Assembly (NCBI GenBank): GCA_039105265.1 | Contig: JAPFFF010000026.1 | Location: forward strand, 372,001 to 436,000 | Reading direction: 5' to 3' | Source of the DNA: Tritrichomonas musculus | Taxonomy: Eukaryota; Parabasalia; Tritrichomonadida; Tritrichomonadidae | DNA length: 64,000 nucleotides | Shown here: piece after piece, positions 20,342-30,650 of the stretch | Numbering within the stretch: the stretch's first letter is position 1 | Layout: each line of letters starts with the position of its first letter | Notes under the pieces: generated by a model | Seen by the model: only the letters and a program-made list of their open reading frames with translations | Told to the model about the DNA's origin: nothing | Database searches by the model: none | Translations under genes and position numbers: made by a program

Positions 20342-21687
20342 GTCCAAAGTAAATGGTATAATGTGATCTCAATTTTTTGAGTAAAATATCGATATATCTA
20401 TCTATTTTTATTTGTTTTATAGATGAAAATAAAAAAAAGAATACGATACAAATTGTAAAGAAATAAAATTGAGAAAGTTATATCAGAAAAGTGCTATGTT
20501 TCCACTTGTATCAAAATTTTCATTTTAAGTGAATGTGGAAGTGGAATTTAAACGAACAATATATATAGCGACAATTAAAAAACATTGATATCAGAAAGAT
20601 GAAAGCCAAATACTATAAGAATCTGAATAATGACTGTTTAAAATTCATCAGCAAATAATTCAAAAGAAAAAAACATCAATATATCTATCGAAAACAAAAT
20701 GTCCTCTACCATGAAATCTAATTGTTCTTTTTTGGCATGATGATGTCATAATCAAAGATGCTTATAAAAGATGTGAGCTTACAAATTATAGTGTTTTTGT
20801 CTTTGGTAGATATATTGATATTTTTTCTTTTGTATTTAAATATATTACAGCATAAGAATCAATAATTTTCTTTCATCATAGATGAATTAAAAGAATCAAT
20901 GAAAACGAATGAATCATTTCAAAAATTTAAGGCACTGATCAAAATTCAGTTCTTATTTGAAAATCAAAATTATAAAATAGAGATTTTAAATGAAAGTATA
21001 AAGAAATGCTGACTGAGATAAAGACAGTCATAATCCAAAAATGAATATTTTTGAGCATTCTCCAAAACCTCGTCATGAACCTTGTCAATCACTTATTATA
21101 AAATGTTTATTCAAAAAAACTTAAAAATCAATTTCAAAGAATTTGAATTAATTTACAGAAACATGCACAGCATGCTGAACTTATGATCATAATGATGGAG
21201 AGATCAAATCATAGTAAAAAAAAAAAAAAAAAGATTTTGAACAATTAAAATGATATGATATGATAATGCAAAATTTTCAAATTTGTTGAATATGAATAAA
21301 TATAACCATATTCATTCTTTATGATGATTTAACAAGAGAAAAGAATGAATATTATTTCAAAAATTTTTTTGAAAGCAAAATTTTTATTTGAAAATATATT
21401 CTCAATTATCTCAAAATTTTTAATATTTTTCAATTAAACCACTTTTTGAATAAAAATAGCAAGCTTAAAAATGGCAATAACTTTTTAAGAGAAAAAAAAT
21501 TATTCAAAAAGTGTTAATTGAAAGGAATTTTATATTATCTGGCCTACTTTTTGAGCTCCGCTCAAAAAGTAGGCTAAATAATATAGTAAATCTCTTCAAT
21601 GAATTAGAAAATTGTTTAACCAAACTTTGACAATGGAACAAGACAAAAATAAAAATATTTTATTTCATTATCATATCATTTTTGTAA
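20342..21687. other. End of duplication, DELKES fragment, hairpins and P2 promoter
   Basis: The DELKES remnant recurs at 20881-21012 (+). A poly-A run near 21217 ends the duplication. From about 21250 the sequence switches to P2-type upstream DNA (GATATGATATGATAATG in inverted orientation, then a P2 promoter reading right), interrupted by two hairpins at 21430-21590. Confidence 0.6.
21430..21590. repeat. Two adjacent fold-back sequences
   Basis: The first pairs CACTTTTTGAATAA (about 21442) with TTATTCAAAAAGTG (about 21500), and its flanks TTTCAATTAA / TTAATTGAAA extend the stem. The second pairs CCTACTTTTTGAGC with GCTCAAAAAGTAGG around a 3-nt loop (about 21543-21573), with ATATTAT/ATAATAT outside. 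Both replace part of the sequence normally found upstream of P2. Confidence 0.75.
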
Positions 21688-21733
21688 ATGAAATATATAG
21701 CTGCTTATATGTTAGTCAAATTAAATAAAGAGA
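21688..21733 (+). pseudogene. 5' piece of a P2 gene split by an insertion
   Basis: ATGAAATATATAGCTGCTTA onward matches the first 15 codons of P2 (MKYIAAYMLVKLNKE), preceded by the TCATATCATTTTTGTAA initiator region. Similarity ends at the junction with the ankyrin-gene segment. The matching 3' piece lies at 24265-24391. Confidence 0.85.
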
Positions 21734-21964
21734 TTCCGTATTTTGCAATACACCAAAATTTTTCAATCAATTTGATATTTTTTAATCTAATTTTGACATT
21801 GCAGCATGAATTATGTAATTGACTTTCTTCTTCTTCAATTTTAAAATAATTTATTTTTACATTTATGCTTGTAAAATATATAAGATGTTTCTAGTTCAAT
21901 ATAAATAAATATTGATTTAATTTAATTTTATTTTATAAAGTCTTTAAATTACGATAGGTGTCAT

Positions 21965-24205
21965 TTATTTAAGTAACTGTTTGATATCTTCATCATCAGT
22001 ATAGTCAATAGGTTTTTTGCCATATTCATCTACACTATTTTTATCAATATCTTTTTGTTGCAGTAATAACTTTATGATTTCTACTTGTTTATTTTTAACA
22101 GCTTCATGTAATGGTGTTTTCTTTGGAATCGGATCCTCATAATATTTCTTTTCAAGAGTTGATTTCATATTAATGTCTATTTTAGATTTATTTAGCAACA
22201 AATGAACAATACTAGTGTTACCAGTTGAAACAGCTAAATCTGATGCTGACATAATCTTGATTATATTTTTCGATTTCTCTTCAAAATACTTCTCGAATGA
22301 TGTATTATTCCATGAATCCAACTCGAATACAACCAATGAAATATTAACATCAGTTTCAGGTTGTTCTAGACAAAACTTAACTATGTTATAGTTTTCATTT
22401 TGAATTGCAGCATGTAATGGTGTTTTTTCGGTTCTTCTTGCATGCATTGAATAACTGACACATCCTCCGGCTTCAAAAGAAACATCTAGAGACTCTTGAT
22501 TAATACTTTGGTGTTTTTCATTTACTAAAAATTTGAAAATTTCTGAATATCCTAACTCAGCAGCCCACACCAATACTGTTTTATGGCTTTCATTGTGAAG
22601 ACACAGATGTGCTGTTGAACGAGAATCAATATAAGACTCTGTTTTTATTATATTTTCATTAAAATCAACTTTATCTAAAGAAGATAAAATTTGAATAACA
22701 TCAACATTGCCACTTTCAATTGCTTCATGTAACAATGATCTTTTTTCTATAATTGTAATAAAGTTATCTTCATCAAAATCATATAGAGATTTATTGTATT
22801 TTCTAAATTGAATACCAATATCAATTTCTTGCGAATGTAGCAATAATTGAATGATATCAATGTTTCCTTTTTTTGTCGCTATAAGTAAAGCTGTCATTAC
22901 ATCTAGATTGTAATTGTATATATAATAATTACGGCCTTCTTTATATTCTTCTTCTTTTGGGTTTTCTTCTTCATAATCATCAAACCATCCATAATTTTTC
23001 TCTTTTGGTATCTTATCAATGTCGCCACTTTTGATTACAATTGAAAGAACGATATCTTTTTGGCTTGAATTTGGTTTATATATTTTGTATTGTCTGTTAA
23101 TATCAATTTCTTTGATGGTTAAAAGATGCTCCACAATAAAATCATAATCATATTTGCAGAAGAAATAAAATAAGTCGGATTTAATTGCGAATTGAATAAT
23201 CTTGTTAGCATCATAATTTTCAAAATTAAAATTATAATATTTGAGATACTTTCTTAACAAATATTGATCATATATTTGTTCTTTCTGACAAAAATTCAAA
23301 TGAAAATAAGAGGATATATCATTGTGATGGCATTTGATTGCTTCAACAACAAGATATTGATATGAATTATTAAATGTTGAAATATGATTTTCTTCAAGGA
23401 AATGAATCAAATCACCATTCTTGCTGTGAACAGCATAGGTCCAGATATTTGATTCCAATTTGCAGTTTCTCTTTAAAAGATATTGAAAAATTTGTTGGGC
23501 TCCAAAAAATGCCGAATACTCAATAAAGGACATGTTTTGATTGTTTCTTAATATGGTATGGTTTGTTTCATAAATTGACATGTTAATTAAAGATGATGGT
23601 GAAATATTGCTTTTTTCTAAATAGGTGATAAAGTCCACAACTTGATCATTTCGGATAAGGGAACAAATATAACTGTCATTTTCACCAACTTTTCTTTTTT
23701 CATTGAATAGTTCTAAATCATTTTCTTTTAATTCTATCACTTTGTCTTTGATTTCTTTTTGGCCCAATTCTGGAATAAAAGATTCAACTTCAGGGAAAAG
23801 GTACTCAATATATGAATCTTGGCGGAATTTCTTTTGATTTAAAAAATCAATTATGGCTTGATTTATTGTTAAGTGCTTTTGTTGGATTAAAATAAGAAGA
23901 ATTCGCTTGTTACTATGGAAAATATGGAAAATTTCTGAATTTTTGAAAAAATTTTGAATTGGTATTTTATATTGGTCTAGAACTTGATCAATTTTGTCGT
24001 ATAAATCTTTAGTTCGATGGTAATTGTTTGATATATGTACCAATAAATATAAAAATGATTTGAGTTTTTGTTTATTTTCTGTAATTTTTTTCTCATCAAG
24101 ATCATTGAAGAAATTACTGTCTTGATCGTTTTCTTCGATATATGTGAGAAGATTTTCCTCAATATCTTTCATTGAATCAAAATATTGCTGGATTTTTTCA
24201 GTCAT
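21965..24205 (-). CDS. DUF3447/ankyrin-repeat protein
   Basis: The 746-residue product starts at the ATG at 24205 (MTEKIQQYFDSMKDIEENLL); the frame further upstream has no ATG and runs into P2 remnant sequence. The layout is that of a large trichomonad family: a helical N-terminal region of about 170 residues, then about 175-275 with NDSYICSLIRNDQVVDFITY and SLINMSIYET, typical of DUF3447, then ankyrin repeats to the end. Repeats such as TALLIATKKGNIDIIQLLLH, TPLHAAIQNENYNIVKFCLE and TPLHEAVKNKQVEIIKLLLQ are well preserved. Ankyrin repeats bind other proteins; the partner is unknown. The gene sits inside a split P2 gene and looks intact itself. Confidence 0.88.
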   Translation of the reverse strand: MTEKIQQYFDSMKDIEENLLTYIEENDQDSNFFNDLDEKKITENKQKLKSFLYLLVHISNNYHRTKDLYDKIDQVLDQYKIPIQNFFKNSEIFHIFHSNKRILLILIQQKHLTINQAIIDFLNQKKFRQDSYIEYLFPEVESFIPELGQKEIKDKVIELKENDLELFNEKRKVGENDSYICSLIRNDQVVDFITYLEKSNISPSSLINMSIYETNHTILRNNQNMSFIEYSAFFGAQQIFQYLLKRNCKLESNIWTYAVHSKNGDLIHFLEENHISTFNNSYQYLVVEAIKCHHNDISSYFHLNFCQKEQIYDQYLLRKYLKYYNFNFENYDANKIIQFAIKSDLFYFFCKYDYDFIVEHLLTIKEIDINRQYKIYKPNSSQKDIVLSIVIKSGDIDKIPKEKNYGWFDDYEEENPKEEEYKEGRNYYIYNYNLDVMTALLIATKKGNIDIIQLLLHSQEIDIGIQFRKYNKSLYDFDEDNFITIIEKRSLLHEAIESGNVDVIQILSSLDKVDFNENIIKTESYIDSRSTAHLCLHNESHKTVLVWAAELGYSEIFKFLVNEKHQSINQESLDVSFEAGGCVSYSMHARRTEKTPLHAAIQNENYNIVKFCLEQPETDVNISLVVFELDSWNNTSFEKYFEEKSKNIIKIMSASDLAVSTGNTSIVHLLLNKSKIDINMKSTLEKKYYEDPIPKKTPLHEAVKNKQVEIIKLLLQQKDIDKNSVDEYGKKPIDYTDDEDIKQLLK

Positions 24206-24264
24206 GCTTTGAATAAAAGTGAAATAAAAAATTCTGGAAAATTTAAAAAAAAAAAAAAAATCTG

Positions 24265-24391
24265 ACAAACATCAAACGAACAAATTGGAGATAAAGACAA
24301 AAGAAAAGAGAAAGAAAGAGAAAGAGAAGAAGTAAATGAAGAAGAAGAAGCATTAGAACTTGGAGATGTTTTTGATGATCTTTTCAATTAA
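24265..24391 (+). pseudogene. 3' piece of the split P2 gene
   Basis: From ACAAACATCAAACGAACAAA to the stop, this codes for the P2 linker and tail (QTSNEQIGDKD through EEEEALELGDVFDDLFN). About 190 bp of the middle of P2 are missing between the two pieces. A run of about 17 A residues lies at the junction with the ankyrin segment. Confidence 0.85.
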
Positions 24392-24496
24392 ATTTAAATA
24401 AAAAAGTTATTTGATTAATATTTTTCTCTTTTTCATATAAAATGCTTGTCATTTAATTAAGATAAGAAATAAAAAAAGTAGTGAAAAGTGAAAAAG

Positions 24497-24568
24497 AGGG
24501 GACGACCGGAATCGAACCGATGACCAGTGGAACTGCAATCCAATACTCTACCATTGAGCTACATCCCC
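24497..24568 (-). tRNA. tRNA-Cys (GCA)
   Basis: Same sequence as the copy at 5574; two TTTTCAC units follow. It converges on the 3' piece of the split P2. Confidence 0.95.
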
Positions 24569-24603
24569 TTCTATTCTTTTATTATATTATATTTAAAAAA
24601 AAG

Positions 24604-24659
24604 AGGGGACGACGGGAATCAAATTAAGTAAAATTGTTATAAGCAACTATATATTTCAT
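24604..24659 (-). pseudogene. 56-bp relic joining P2 start to tRNA-Cys 3' end
   Basis: ATGAAATATATAGTTGCTTA (P2 codons 1-7, with Ala5 to Val) runs through about 15 unrelated bases into TTTGATTCCCGTCGTCCCCT, the T-loop and acceptor end of tRNA-Cys with two changes. It looks like the scar of a deletion that removed most of a P2 gene and most of a convergent tRNA. The same 56 bp recur at six other sites, always beside the 3' end of a P1 gene. Confidence 0.85.
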
Positions 24660-24802
24660 TGTATCCAATTTTTATTTAATAAAAACTTCAAAAAATAAAA
24701 GTATGATTCAACTTAATTTAAATGTTAATCATAAAAAGATATTTGCGATTAAAAAAATTCTTTGATTTTTATTTAATTAAAATAAGAGAAGATTAAAGTG
24801 TC

Positions 24803-25132
24803 TTAACCAAAAAGATCATCAAATCCACCCATTTCCATTTCTTCTTCTTCTTTATTTCCTTCTTTTTCTTCTTCTTTTCCTTCTTCATTTATTATTTCTG
24901 AGTTTTCTTGATTTCTTGATTCTGTTGTTGAATATCCTCCAAGATTTGTTCTTTTGATAAGTTCTGATATATCATGAATTTTGAAATATTCTGTAAAGAT
25001 ATCTGCCCAATATGAATCAATTTTGACACCTGCTGCATTTAAAAGTGTATTTATTTTTTCAGAAGCAATTTCAACATTATCATCATTCAAAATGAGTGCA
25101 GCATAAACACAAGCGAGTTCAGGTGATGTCAT
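24803..25132 (-). CDS. RPLP1: 60S acidic ribosomal protein P1
   Basis: 109 residues, the standard P1 of this locus: EIASE and FKIHD in the N-terminal domain, linker EGKEEEKEGNKEEEEMEM, tail GGFDDLFG. Its own 3' flank (GACACTTTAATCTTCTC) differs from the P2-type flank of the P1 at 6694. Divergent from P2 at 25716. Confidence 0.95.
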   Translation of the reverse strand: MTSPELACVYAALILNDDNVEIASEKINTLLNAAGVKIDSYWADIFTEYFKIHDISELIKRTNLGGYSTTESRNQENSEIINEEGKEEEKEGNKEEEEMEMGGFDDLFG

Positions 25133-25715
25133 TTTAAATTCTAAAAATAAAAATGAAGTATTTTATAATTTTACAATTTTACAACTTTTTTATTTTAAAA
25201 TTCAACAAATTGAATTATATTTTTTTTTTATCAAACTTTGACAAACAAAATTCATGTCATCAAATTTCTCTCAAATTTTAAAACAAAATTCCTAGAATAA
25301 GAATTATCCAATAACCAAGTATAAATATTCCAAAATTTACATTTTTTAGTATATAAAATAAATTCATCTATTTAAATTTTGGTTGTAATGTCAATGTTTG
25401 ATCATTATTTATTTCATAAAATTTTTAAAAATATTGAAAGGAATTTTGAGACATTTCAAAATTTTCAAATTTGTTGAATATGAATAAATATAACCATATT
25501 TATTCATTATGATTATCCAACAAGAGAAAAGAATGAATATTTTTTCAAAATCTTTTTTGAAAGTAAAATTTTTATTTGAAAGTACATTCTCAATTTTCTC
25601 AAAATTTTTAAATTATTTCAATGAATTAGAAAAATTTTTAATCAAACTTTGACAATGGAACAGGACAAAAATAAAAATTATTTAATTGCATTATCATATC
25701 ATATCATTTTTGTAA
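25133..25715. promoter_or_regulatory. Shared P1-P2 upstream region
   Basis: 583 bp, inverted copy of the region at 6100-6693, with the TGTCAAAGTTTGAT-type boxes near both starts. Confidence 0.6.
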
Positions 25716-26057
25716 ATGAAATATATAGCTGCTTATATGTTAGTCAAATTAAATAAAGAGAATCCAAAAGTCGAAGATATAAAAAGGATAATTGAAAGTG
25801 TTGGAAATGAATTTGAAGAAAGGAAAGCAGAAGAAATCATCAATAAATTAGAAGGACGAAACATTAACGAAGTTATTGAAGAAGGTCAAACAAAACTCAG
25901 AAATATTTCAAACGACGGAACAACAAGAAATGAACAACAAACATCAAACGAACAAATTGGAGACAAAGATAAAGACAAAGACAAAGACAAAGAAGAAGTA
26001 AATGAAGAAGAAGAAGCATTAGAACTTGGAGATGTTTTTGATGATCTTTTCAATTAA
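25716..26057 (+). CDS. RPLP2: 60S acidic ribosomal protein P2
   Basis: 113 residues of the EERK type, with four DK units in the linker and EEVNEEEE. The encoded protein is the same as at 29333 and 30912. Confidence 0.95.
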   Translation: MKYIAAYMLVKLNKENPKVEDIKRIIESVGNEFEERKAEEIINKLEGRNINEVIEEGQTKLRNISNDGTTRNEQQTSNEQIGDKDKDKDKDKEEVNEEEEALELGDVFDDLFN

Positions 26058-26182
26058 ATTTAAATAAAAAAGTTATTTGATTAATATTTTTCTCTTTTTT
26101 ATATAAAATGCTTGTCATTTAATTAAGATAAGAAATAAAAAAGTAGTGAAAAGTGAAAAGTGAAAAGTGAAAAGTGAAAAAG

Positions 26183-26254
26183 AGGGGACGACCGGAATCG
26201 AACCGATGACCAGTGGAACTGCAATCCAATACTCTACCATTGAGCTACATCCCC
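26183..26254 (-). tRNA. tRNA-Cys (GCA)
   Basis: Same sequence as the copy at 5574, with five TTTTCAC units toward the P2 gene. Confidence 0.95.
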
Positions 26255-26596
26255 TTCTATTCTTTCATTTTATTATATCAATATCTTTATATTTTTTGCC
26301 GATATTAAAAAAGATTTTCAATATATTTATTTCTTTTATTCATCAGGTCTTTCTTATTGGTGATTCTTCAATGAAGATTTTTTATTATATAATATATATA
26401 TGAAAAATCATTGTCTATAAAAATAAATAGATATAACATTTTTTCATTGAAGCAAAATCCAAGTTTTGATGTTCTTATTCACTCATTAATGAGTATCTAA
26501 TTTAGTCAAAATAAAAAATGAAAATAAAGTAATTTATTTACTTCTTTTTCAAAACTTTTTATATGATTTATATCATCAATCAAATAAAATGTAGCG
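26255..26596. other. Spacer between tRNA-Cys and tRNA-Tyr
   Basis: No gene. An inverted copy lies at 41447-41788. It contains the conserved tRNA-Tyr upstream flank at its right end. Confidence 0.6.
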
Positions 26597-26682
26597 CCGC
26601 TCTTAGCTCAGTGGTAGAGCATGTGACTGTAGAAAAAATGATAGATATCACAGGGTCGCCGGTTCGATTCCAGCAGCGCGGA
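26597..26682 (+). tRNA. tRNA-Tyr (GTA), variant intron
   Basis: Exons are identical to the other copies, but the 14-nt intron (26633-26646) is AAAAAATGATAGAT rather than AAATAAAGATGGAT. Only the inverted partner at 41361 shares this intron. Confidence 0.93.
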
Positions 26683-27640
26683 TTTTTTTGCATTTTTTTT
26701 TTTTGCTTGTGTGATTTTTTTGAAAATGCGCTCTCCTGTATTATAATTTATTTAATGAGGATTTAAGAACGGTCCCATAATGAATTTAAATCATTTTGAA
26801 TATCATTCCAGAAAAATCAATGCTGGGATCTCAAACTTCACATATATAATAAAATTTACCAAAAACATTCATTGAATATAATAAATAGGAATAATGTAAA
26901 TATATTTACTATTCATTTACTCCTCTAAATGATTTTAATTGTTCAAAATCTTCTTTTTTTTTTTTTTACTATGATTTGATCTCTCCATCATTGTGATCAT
27001 AAGTTCAGCATGCTGTGCATGTTTCTGTAAATTAATTCAAATTCTTTGAAATTGATTTTTAAGTTTTTTTGAATAAACATTTTATAATAAGTGATTGACA
27101 ATGTTCATGACGAGGTTTTGTAGAATGCTCAAAAATATTCATTTTTGGATTATGACTGTCTTTATCTCAGTCAGCATTTCTTTATACTTTCATTTAAAAT
27201 CTCTATTTTATAATTTTGATTTTCAAATAAGAACTGAATTTTGACCAGTGCCTTAAATTTTTGAAATGATTCATTCGTTTTCATTGATTCTTTTAATTCA
27301 TCTATGATGAAAGAGAAATTTCTCTCAAATTTTGAAACAAAAATTTTGAAAAATTTTGACAATGACTTTTTGAATAATTTCTTGATTGCAATTTATGATT
27401 CAACAAAATGTTATAATATATTCAATATTTCAATATAGCATGGTTTTATTTATAAAATTTTGTATACATCAAAACTTTTCAATTTATTGAAACAATCTTT
27501 TGATGAAATTTCTAGAATTCCTCTTTTTCACTTTTCACTTTTCACTTTTCACTACTTTTTTATTTCTTATCTTAATTAAATGACAAGCATTTTATATAAA
27601 AAAGAGAAAAATATTAATCAAATAACTTTTTTATTTAAAT
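26683..27640. other. Repeat tract with a DELKES fragment and a lost tRNA-Cys
   Basis: A poly-T run near 26950 and orphan remnants (HSPKPRHEP type near 27110; DELKESMKTNESFQKF at about 27171-27310, -) fill the left half; the frame around the second is open to 27362. At 27515-27535, GAATTCCTCTTTTTCAC shows the TTTTCAC repeats with only the last bases of a tRNA-Cys, so a tRNA was deleted here. The tract is mirrored at 39830-41330. Confidence 0.6.
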
Positions 27641-27988
27641 TTAATTGAAAAGATCATCAAAAACATCTCCAAGTTCTAATGCTTCTTCTTCTTCATTTAC
27701 TTCTTCTCTTTCTCTTTCTTTATCTTTATCTTTATCTTTATCTCCAATTTGTTCGTTTGATGTTTGTTGTTCATTTCTTGTTGTTCCGTCGTTTGAAATA
27801 TTTCTGAGTTTTGTTTGACCTTCTTCAATAACTTCGTTAATGTTTCGTCCTTCTAATTTATTGATGATTTCTTCTGCTTTCCTTTCTTCAAATTCATTTC
27901 CAACACTTTCAATTATCCTTTTTATATCTTCGACTTTTGGATTCTCTTTATTTAATTTGACTAACATATAAGCAGCTATATATTTCAT
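27641..27988 (-). CDS. RPLP2: 60S acidic ribosomal protein P2
   Basis: 115 residues, EERK type; the linker is DKDKDKEREREEV. The tRNA-Cys that should face its 3' end is missing. Confidence 0.95.
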   Translation of the reverse strand: MKYIAAYMLVKLNKENPKVEDIKRIIESVGNEFEERKAEEIINKLEGRNINEVIEEGQTKLRNISNDGTTRNEQQTSNEQIGDKDKDKDKEREREEVNEEEEALELGDVFDDLFN

Positions 27989-28571
27989 TTACAAAAATGA
28001 TATGATATGATAATGCAATTAAATAATTTTTATTTTTGTCCTGTTCCATTGTCAAAGTTTGATTAAAAATTTTTCTAATTCATTGAAATAATTTAAAAAT
28101 TTTGAGAAAATTGAGAATGTACTTTCAAATAAAAATTTTACTTTCAAAAAAGATTTTGAAAAAATATTCATTCTTTTCTCTTGTTGGATAATCATAATGA
28201 ATAAATATGGTTATATTTATTCATATTCAACAAATTTGAAAATTTTGAAATGTCTCAAAATTCCTTTCAATATTTTTAAAAATTTTATGAAATAAATAAT
28301 GATCAAACATTGACATTACAACCAAAATTTAAATAGATGAATTTATTTTATATACTAAAAAATGTAAATTTTGGAATATTTATACTTGGTTATTGGATAA
28401 TTCTTATTCTAGGAATTTTGTTTTAAAATTTGAGAGAAATTTGATGACATGAATTTTGTTTGTCAAAGTTTGATAAAAAAAAAATATAATTCAATTTGTT
28501 GAATTTTAAAATAAAAAAGTTGTAAAATTGTAAAATTATAAAATACTTCATTTTTATTTTTAGAATTTAAA
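27989..28571. promoter_or_regulatory. Shared P2-P1 upstream region
   Basis: 583 bp; same layout as 6100-6693, with the overlapping TCATATCATATCATTTTT initiator-like cluster before P2. Confidence 0.6.
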
Positions 28572-28901
28572 ATGACATCACCTGAACTCGCTTGTGTTTA
28601 TGCTGCACTCATTTTGAATGATGATAATGTTGAAATTGCTTCTGAAAAAATAAATACACTTTTAAATGCAGCAGGTGTCAAAATTGATTCATATTGGGCA
28701 GATATCTTTACAGAATATTTCAAAACTCATGATATATCAGAACTTATCAAAAGAACAAATCTTGGAGGATATTCAACAACAGAATCAAGAAATCAAGAAA
28801 ACTCAGAAATAATAAATGAAGAAGGAAAAGAAGAAGAAAAAGAAGGAAATAAAGAAGAAGAAGAAATGGAAATGGGTGGATTTGATGATCTTTTTGGTTA
28901 A
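28572..28901 (+). CDS. RPLP1: 60S acidic ribosomal protein P1
   Basis: 109 residues; differs from the copy at 24803 by FKTHD for FKIHD. Followed by the P2/tRNA relic. Confidence 0.95.
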   Translation: MTSPELACVYAALILNDDNVEIASEKINTLLNAAGVKIDSYWADIFTEYFKTHDISELIKRTNLGGYSTTESRNQENSEIINEEGKEEEKEGNKEEEEMEMGGFDDLFG

Positions 28902-29044
28902 GACACTTTAATCTTCTCTTATTTTAATTAAATAAAAATCAAAGAATTTTTTTAATCGCAAATATCTTTTTATGATTAACATTTAAATTAAGTTGAATCA
29001 TACTTTTATTTTTTGAAGTTTTTATTAAATAAAAATTGGATACA

Positions 29045-29100
29045 ATGAAATATATAGTTGCTTATAACAATTTTACTTAATTTGATTCCCGTCGTCCCCT
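29045..29100 (+). pseudogene. P2-start/tRNA-Cys-end relic
   Basis: Same 56 bp as at 24604, 36 bp before the intact tRNA-Cys. Confidence 0.85.
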
Positions 29101-29135
29101 CTTTTTTTTAAATATAATATAATAAAAGAATAGAA

Positions 29136-29207
29136 GGGGATGTAGCTCAATGGTAGAGTATTGGATTGCAGTTCCACTGGTCATCGGTTCGATTCCGGTC
29201 GTCCCCT
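29136..29207 (+). tRNA. tRNA-Cys (GCA)
   Basis: Same sequence as the copy at 5574. It is the only relic-adjacent tRNA with five TTTTCAC units instead of two. Confidence 0.95.
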
Positions 29208-29332
29208 CTTTTTCACTTTTCACTTTTCACTTTTCACTTTTCACTACTTTTTTATTTCTTATCTTAATTAAATGACAAGCATTTTATATGAAAAAGAGAA
29301 TAATATTAATCAAATAACTTTTTTATTTAAAT

Positions 29333-29674
29333 TTAATTGAAAAGATCATCAAAAACATCTCCAAGTTCTAATGCTTCTTCTTCTTCATTTACTTCTTCTT
29401 TGTCTTTGTCTTTGTCTTTGTCTTTATCTCCAATTTGTTCGTTTGATGTTTGTTGTTCATTTCTTGTTGTTCCGTCGTTTGAAATATTTCTGAGTTTTGT
29501 TTGACCTTCTTCAATAACTTCGTTAATGTTTCGTCCTTCTAATTTATTGATGATTTCTTCTGCTTTCCTTTCTTCAAATTCATTTCCAACACTTTCAATT
29601 ATCCTTTTTATATCTTCGACTTTTGGATTCTCTTTATTTAATTTGACTAACATATAAGCAGCTATATATTTCAT
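29333..29674 (-). CDS. RPLP2: 60S acidic ribosomal protein P2
   Basis: 113 residues, EERK type. Head to head with another P2 (30912), not with a P1. It keeps the full P2-type upstream sequence (GACAATGGAACAGGACAAAA). Confidence 0.95.
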   Translation of the reverse strand: MKYIAAYMLVKLNKENPKVEDIKRIIESVGNEFEERKAEEIINKLEGRNINEVIEEGQTKLRNISNDGTTRNEQQTSNEQIGDKDKDKDKDKEEVNEEEEALELGDVFDDLFN

Positions 29675-29820
29675 TTACAAAAATGATATGATATGATAAT
29701 GCAATTAAATAATTTTTATTTTTATTTTTATTTTTGTCCTGTTCCATTGTCAAAGTTTGATTAAAAATTTTTCTAATTCATTGAAATAATTTAAAAATTT
29801 TGAGAAAATTGAGAATGTAC

Positions 29821-30650
29821 AGAGTAGCTGCAACGAAATTTTTTGGACAAGCCCTCTCAAAAAGTGGACTGTCAAATTGATTTTTCTCATTGGTAAGAAT
29901 GTTTTATGATTTTATAATAACATAATATAAAACTTTATTTTGAGCGTTTGCACTTTTTAAATAAAAGATTAAAATTCCTGGGAAAAATGTATAAATTCAC
30001 GATGCTAAAAATGTGCATGCGGTCATCCTTTATTTGGTAAATATATAAAATTAATTATAAATAAATAAATATCAAATATATGAGAATAATTCATTGGTCG
30101 CGTTAAGCTAAATTTTAATTCTATTCATGAAAAAAAGTGAAAAATTTTGTAACAAAACCAAAAAATGAATTCTTTCTTTTTAAATTATCTTTTTGAATTG
30201 GATTTGAATTATTAAATGAAAGATTTCCAACTTAGTGAATCTGCAAGTTCTTAACTATCCCATGAATCCAGCTTTAAACCCAAAGAAATCCAAAAATAAT
30301 CAATCCAAATTCATATTATAATTATCTATAAAATTTGAAATAATATCATGATTAATCATTTTTACATATATTAAAATATTTTTCAGTCTATTAAAAAAAG
30401 GATCCTTTCATTGGAACCTTGCTTTTAATAAAAAAAAAAATACTAATAACCAACAAAAAAGTTTACAATTTATAATTATTTAGCATGCACTATATTAAAT
30501 ATCAATAAACAACTCATTGCAACATATATTTTATTATTTACTTTCCGAAATAATAAATACAACTAATAAAAATTTTGGAAAAAAAATATAATTTTCATAT
30601 CACATTTCAAAAAAAATACGATCATGTTTTGAATTTGTTGCATCTACTCT
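29821..30650. mobile_element. 830-bp TIR element, 8-bp TSD, between two P2 genes
   Basis: The ends are AGAGTAGCTGCAAC and, inverted, AGAGTAGATGCAAC. GAATGTAC flanks both sides (29813-29820 and 30651-30658), and the uninterrupted GAATGTAC occurs in all paralogous upstream regions. Without the insert the P2-P2 spacer is 399 bp, like the other three. No coding frame is visible. hAT-like by TSD length. Confidence 0.9.

Larger units (their letters stand above)
17756..21250. repeat. Segmental duplication, copy 2 (with transposon)
   Basis: Tandem copy of 14918-17620. The extra length is almost all explained by the 763-bp insertion at 19579-20341, its 8-bp target duplication, and a longer A-rich tract before the tRNA. 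Confidence 0.85.

Noticed and set aside
14918-21250. Virus-like or LTR element as the cause of the repeated tracts
   Set aside because: No polymerase, integrase or capsid-like frame and no LTR-type ends; the repeats are segmental duplications that include tRNA genes.
24244-24260. Retroposed mRNA with poly-A tail (ankyrin gene)
   Set aside because: The A-run is at the 5' side of the gene and on the wrong strand for an mRNA tail.
24204-24268. N-terminal extension of the ankyrin protein through an F-rich stretch
   Set aside because: It has no ATG and comes from the poly-A junction with the P2 remnant.
26563-26766. Frame reading through tRNA-Tyr (IKCSAALSSVVEHVTVE)
   Set aside because: Translation of the tRNA gene and its flank.
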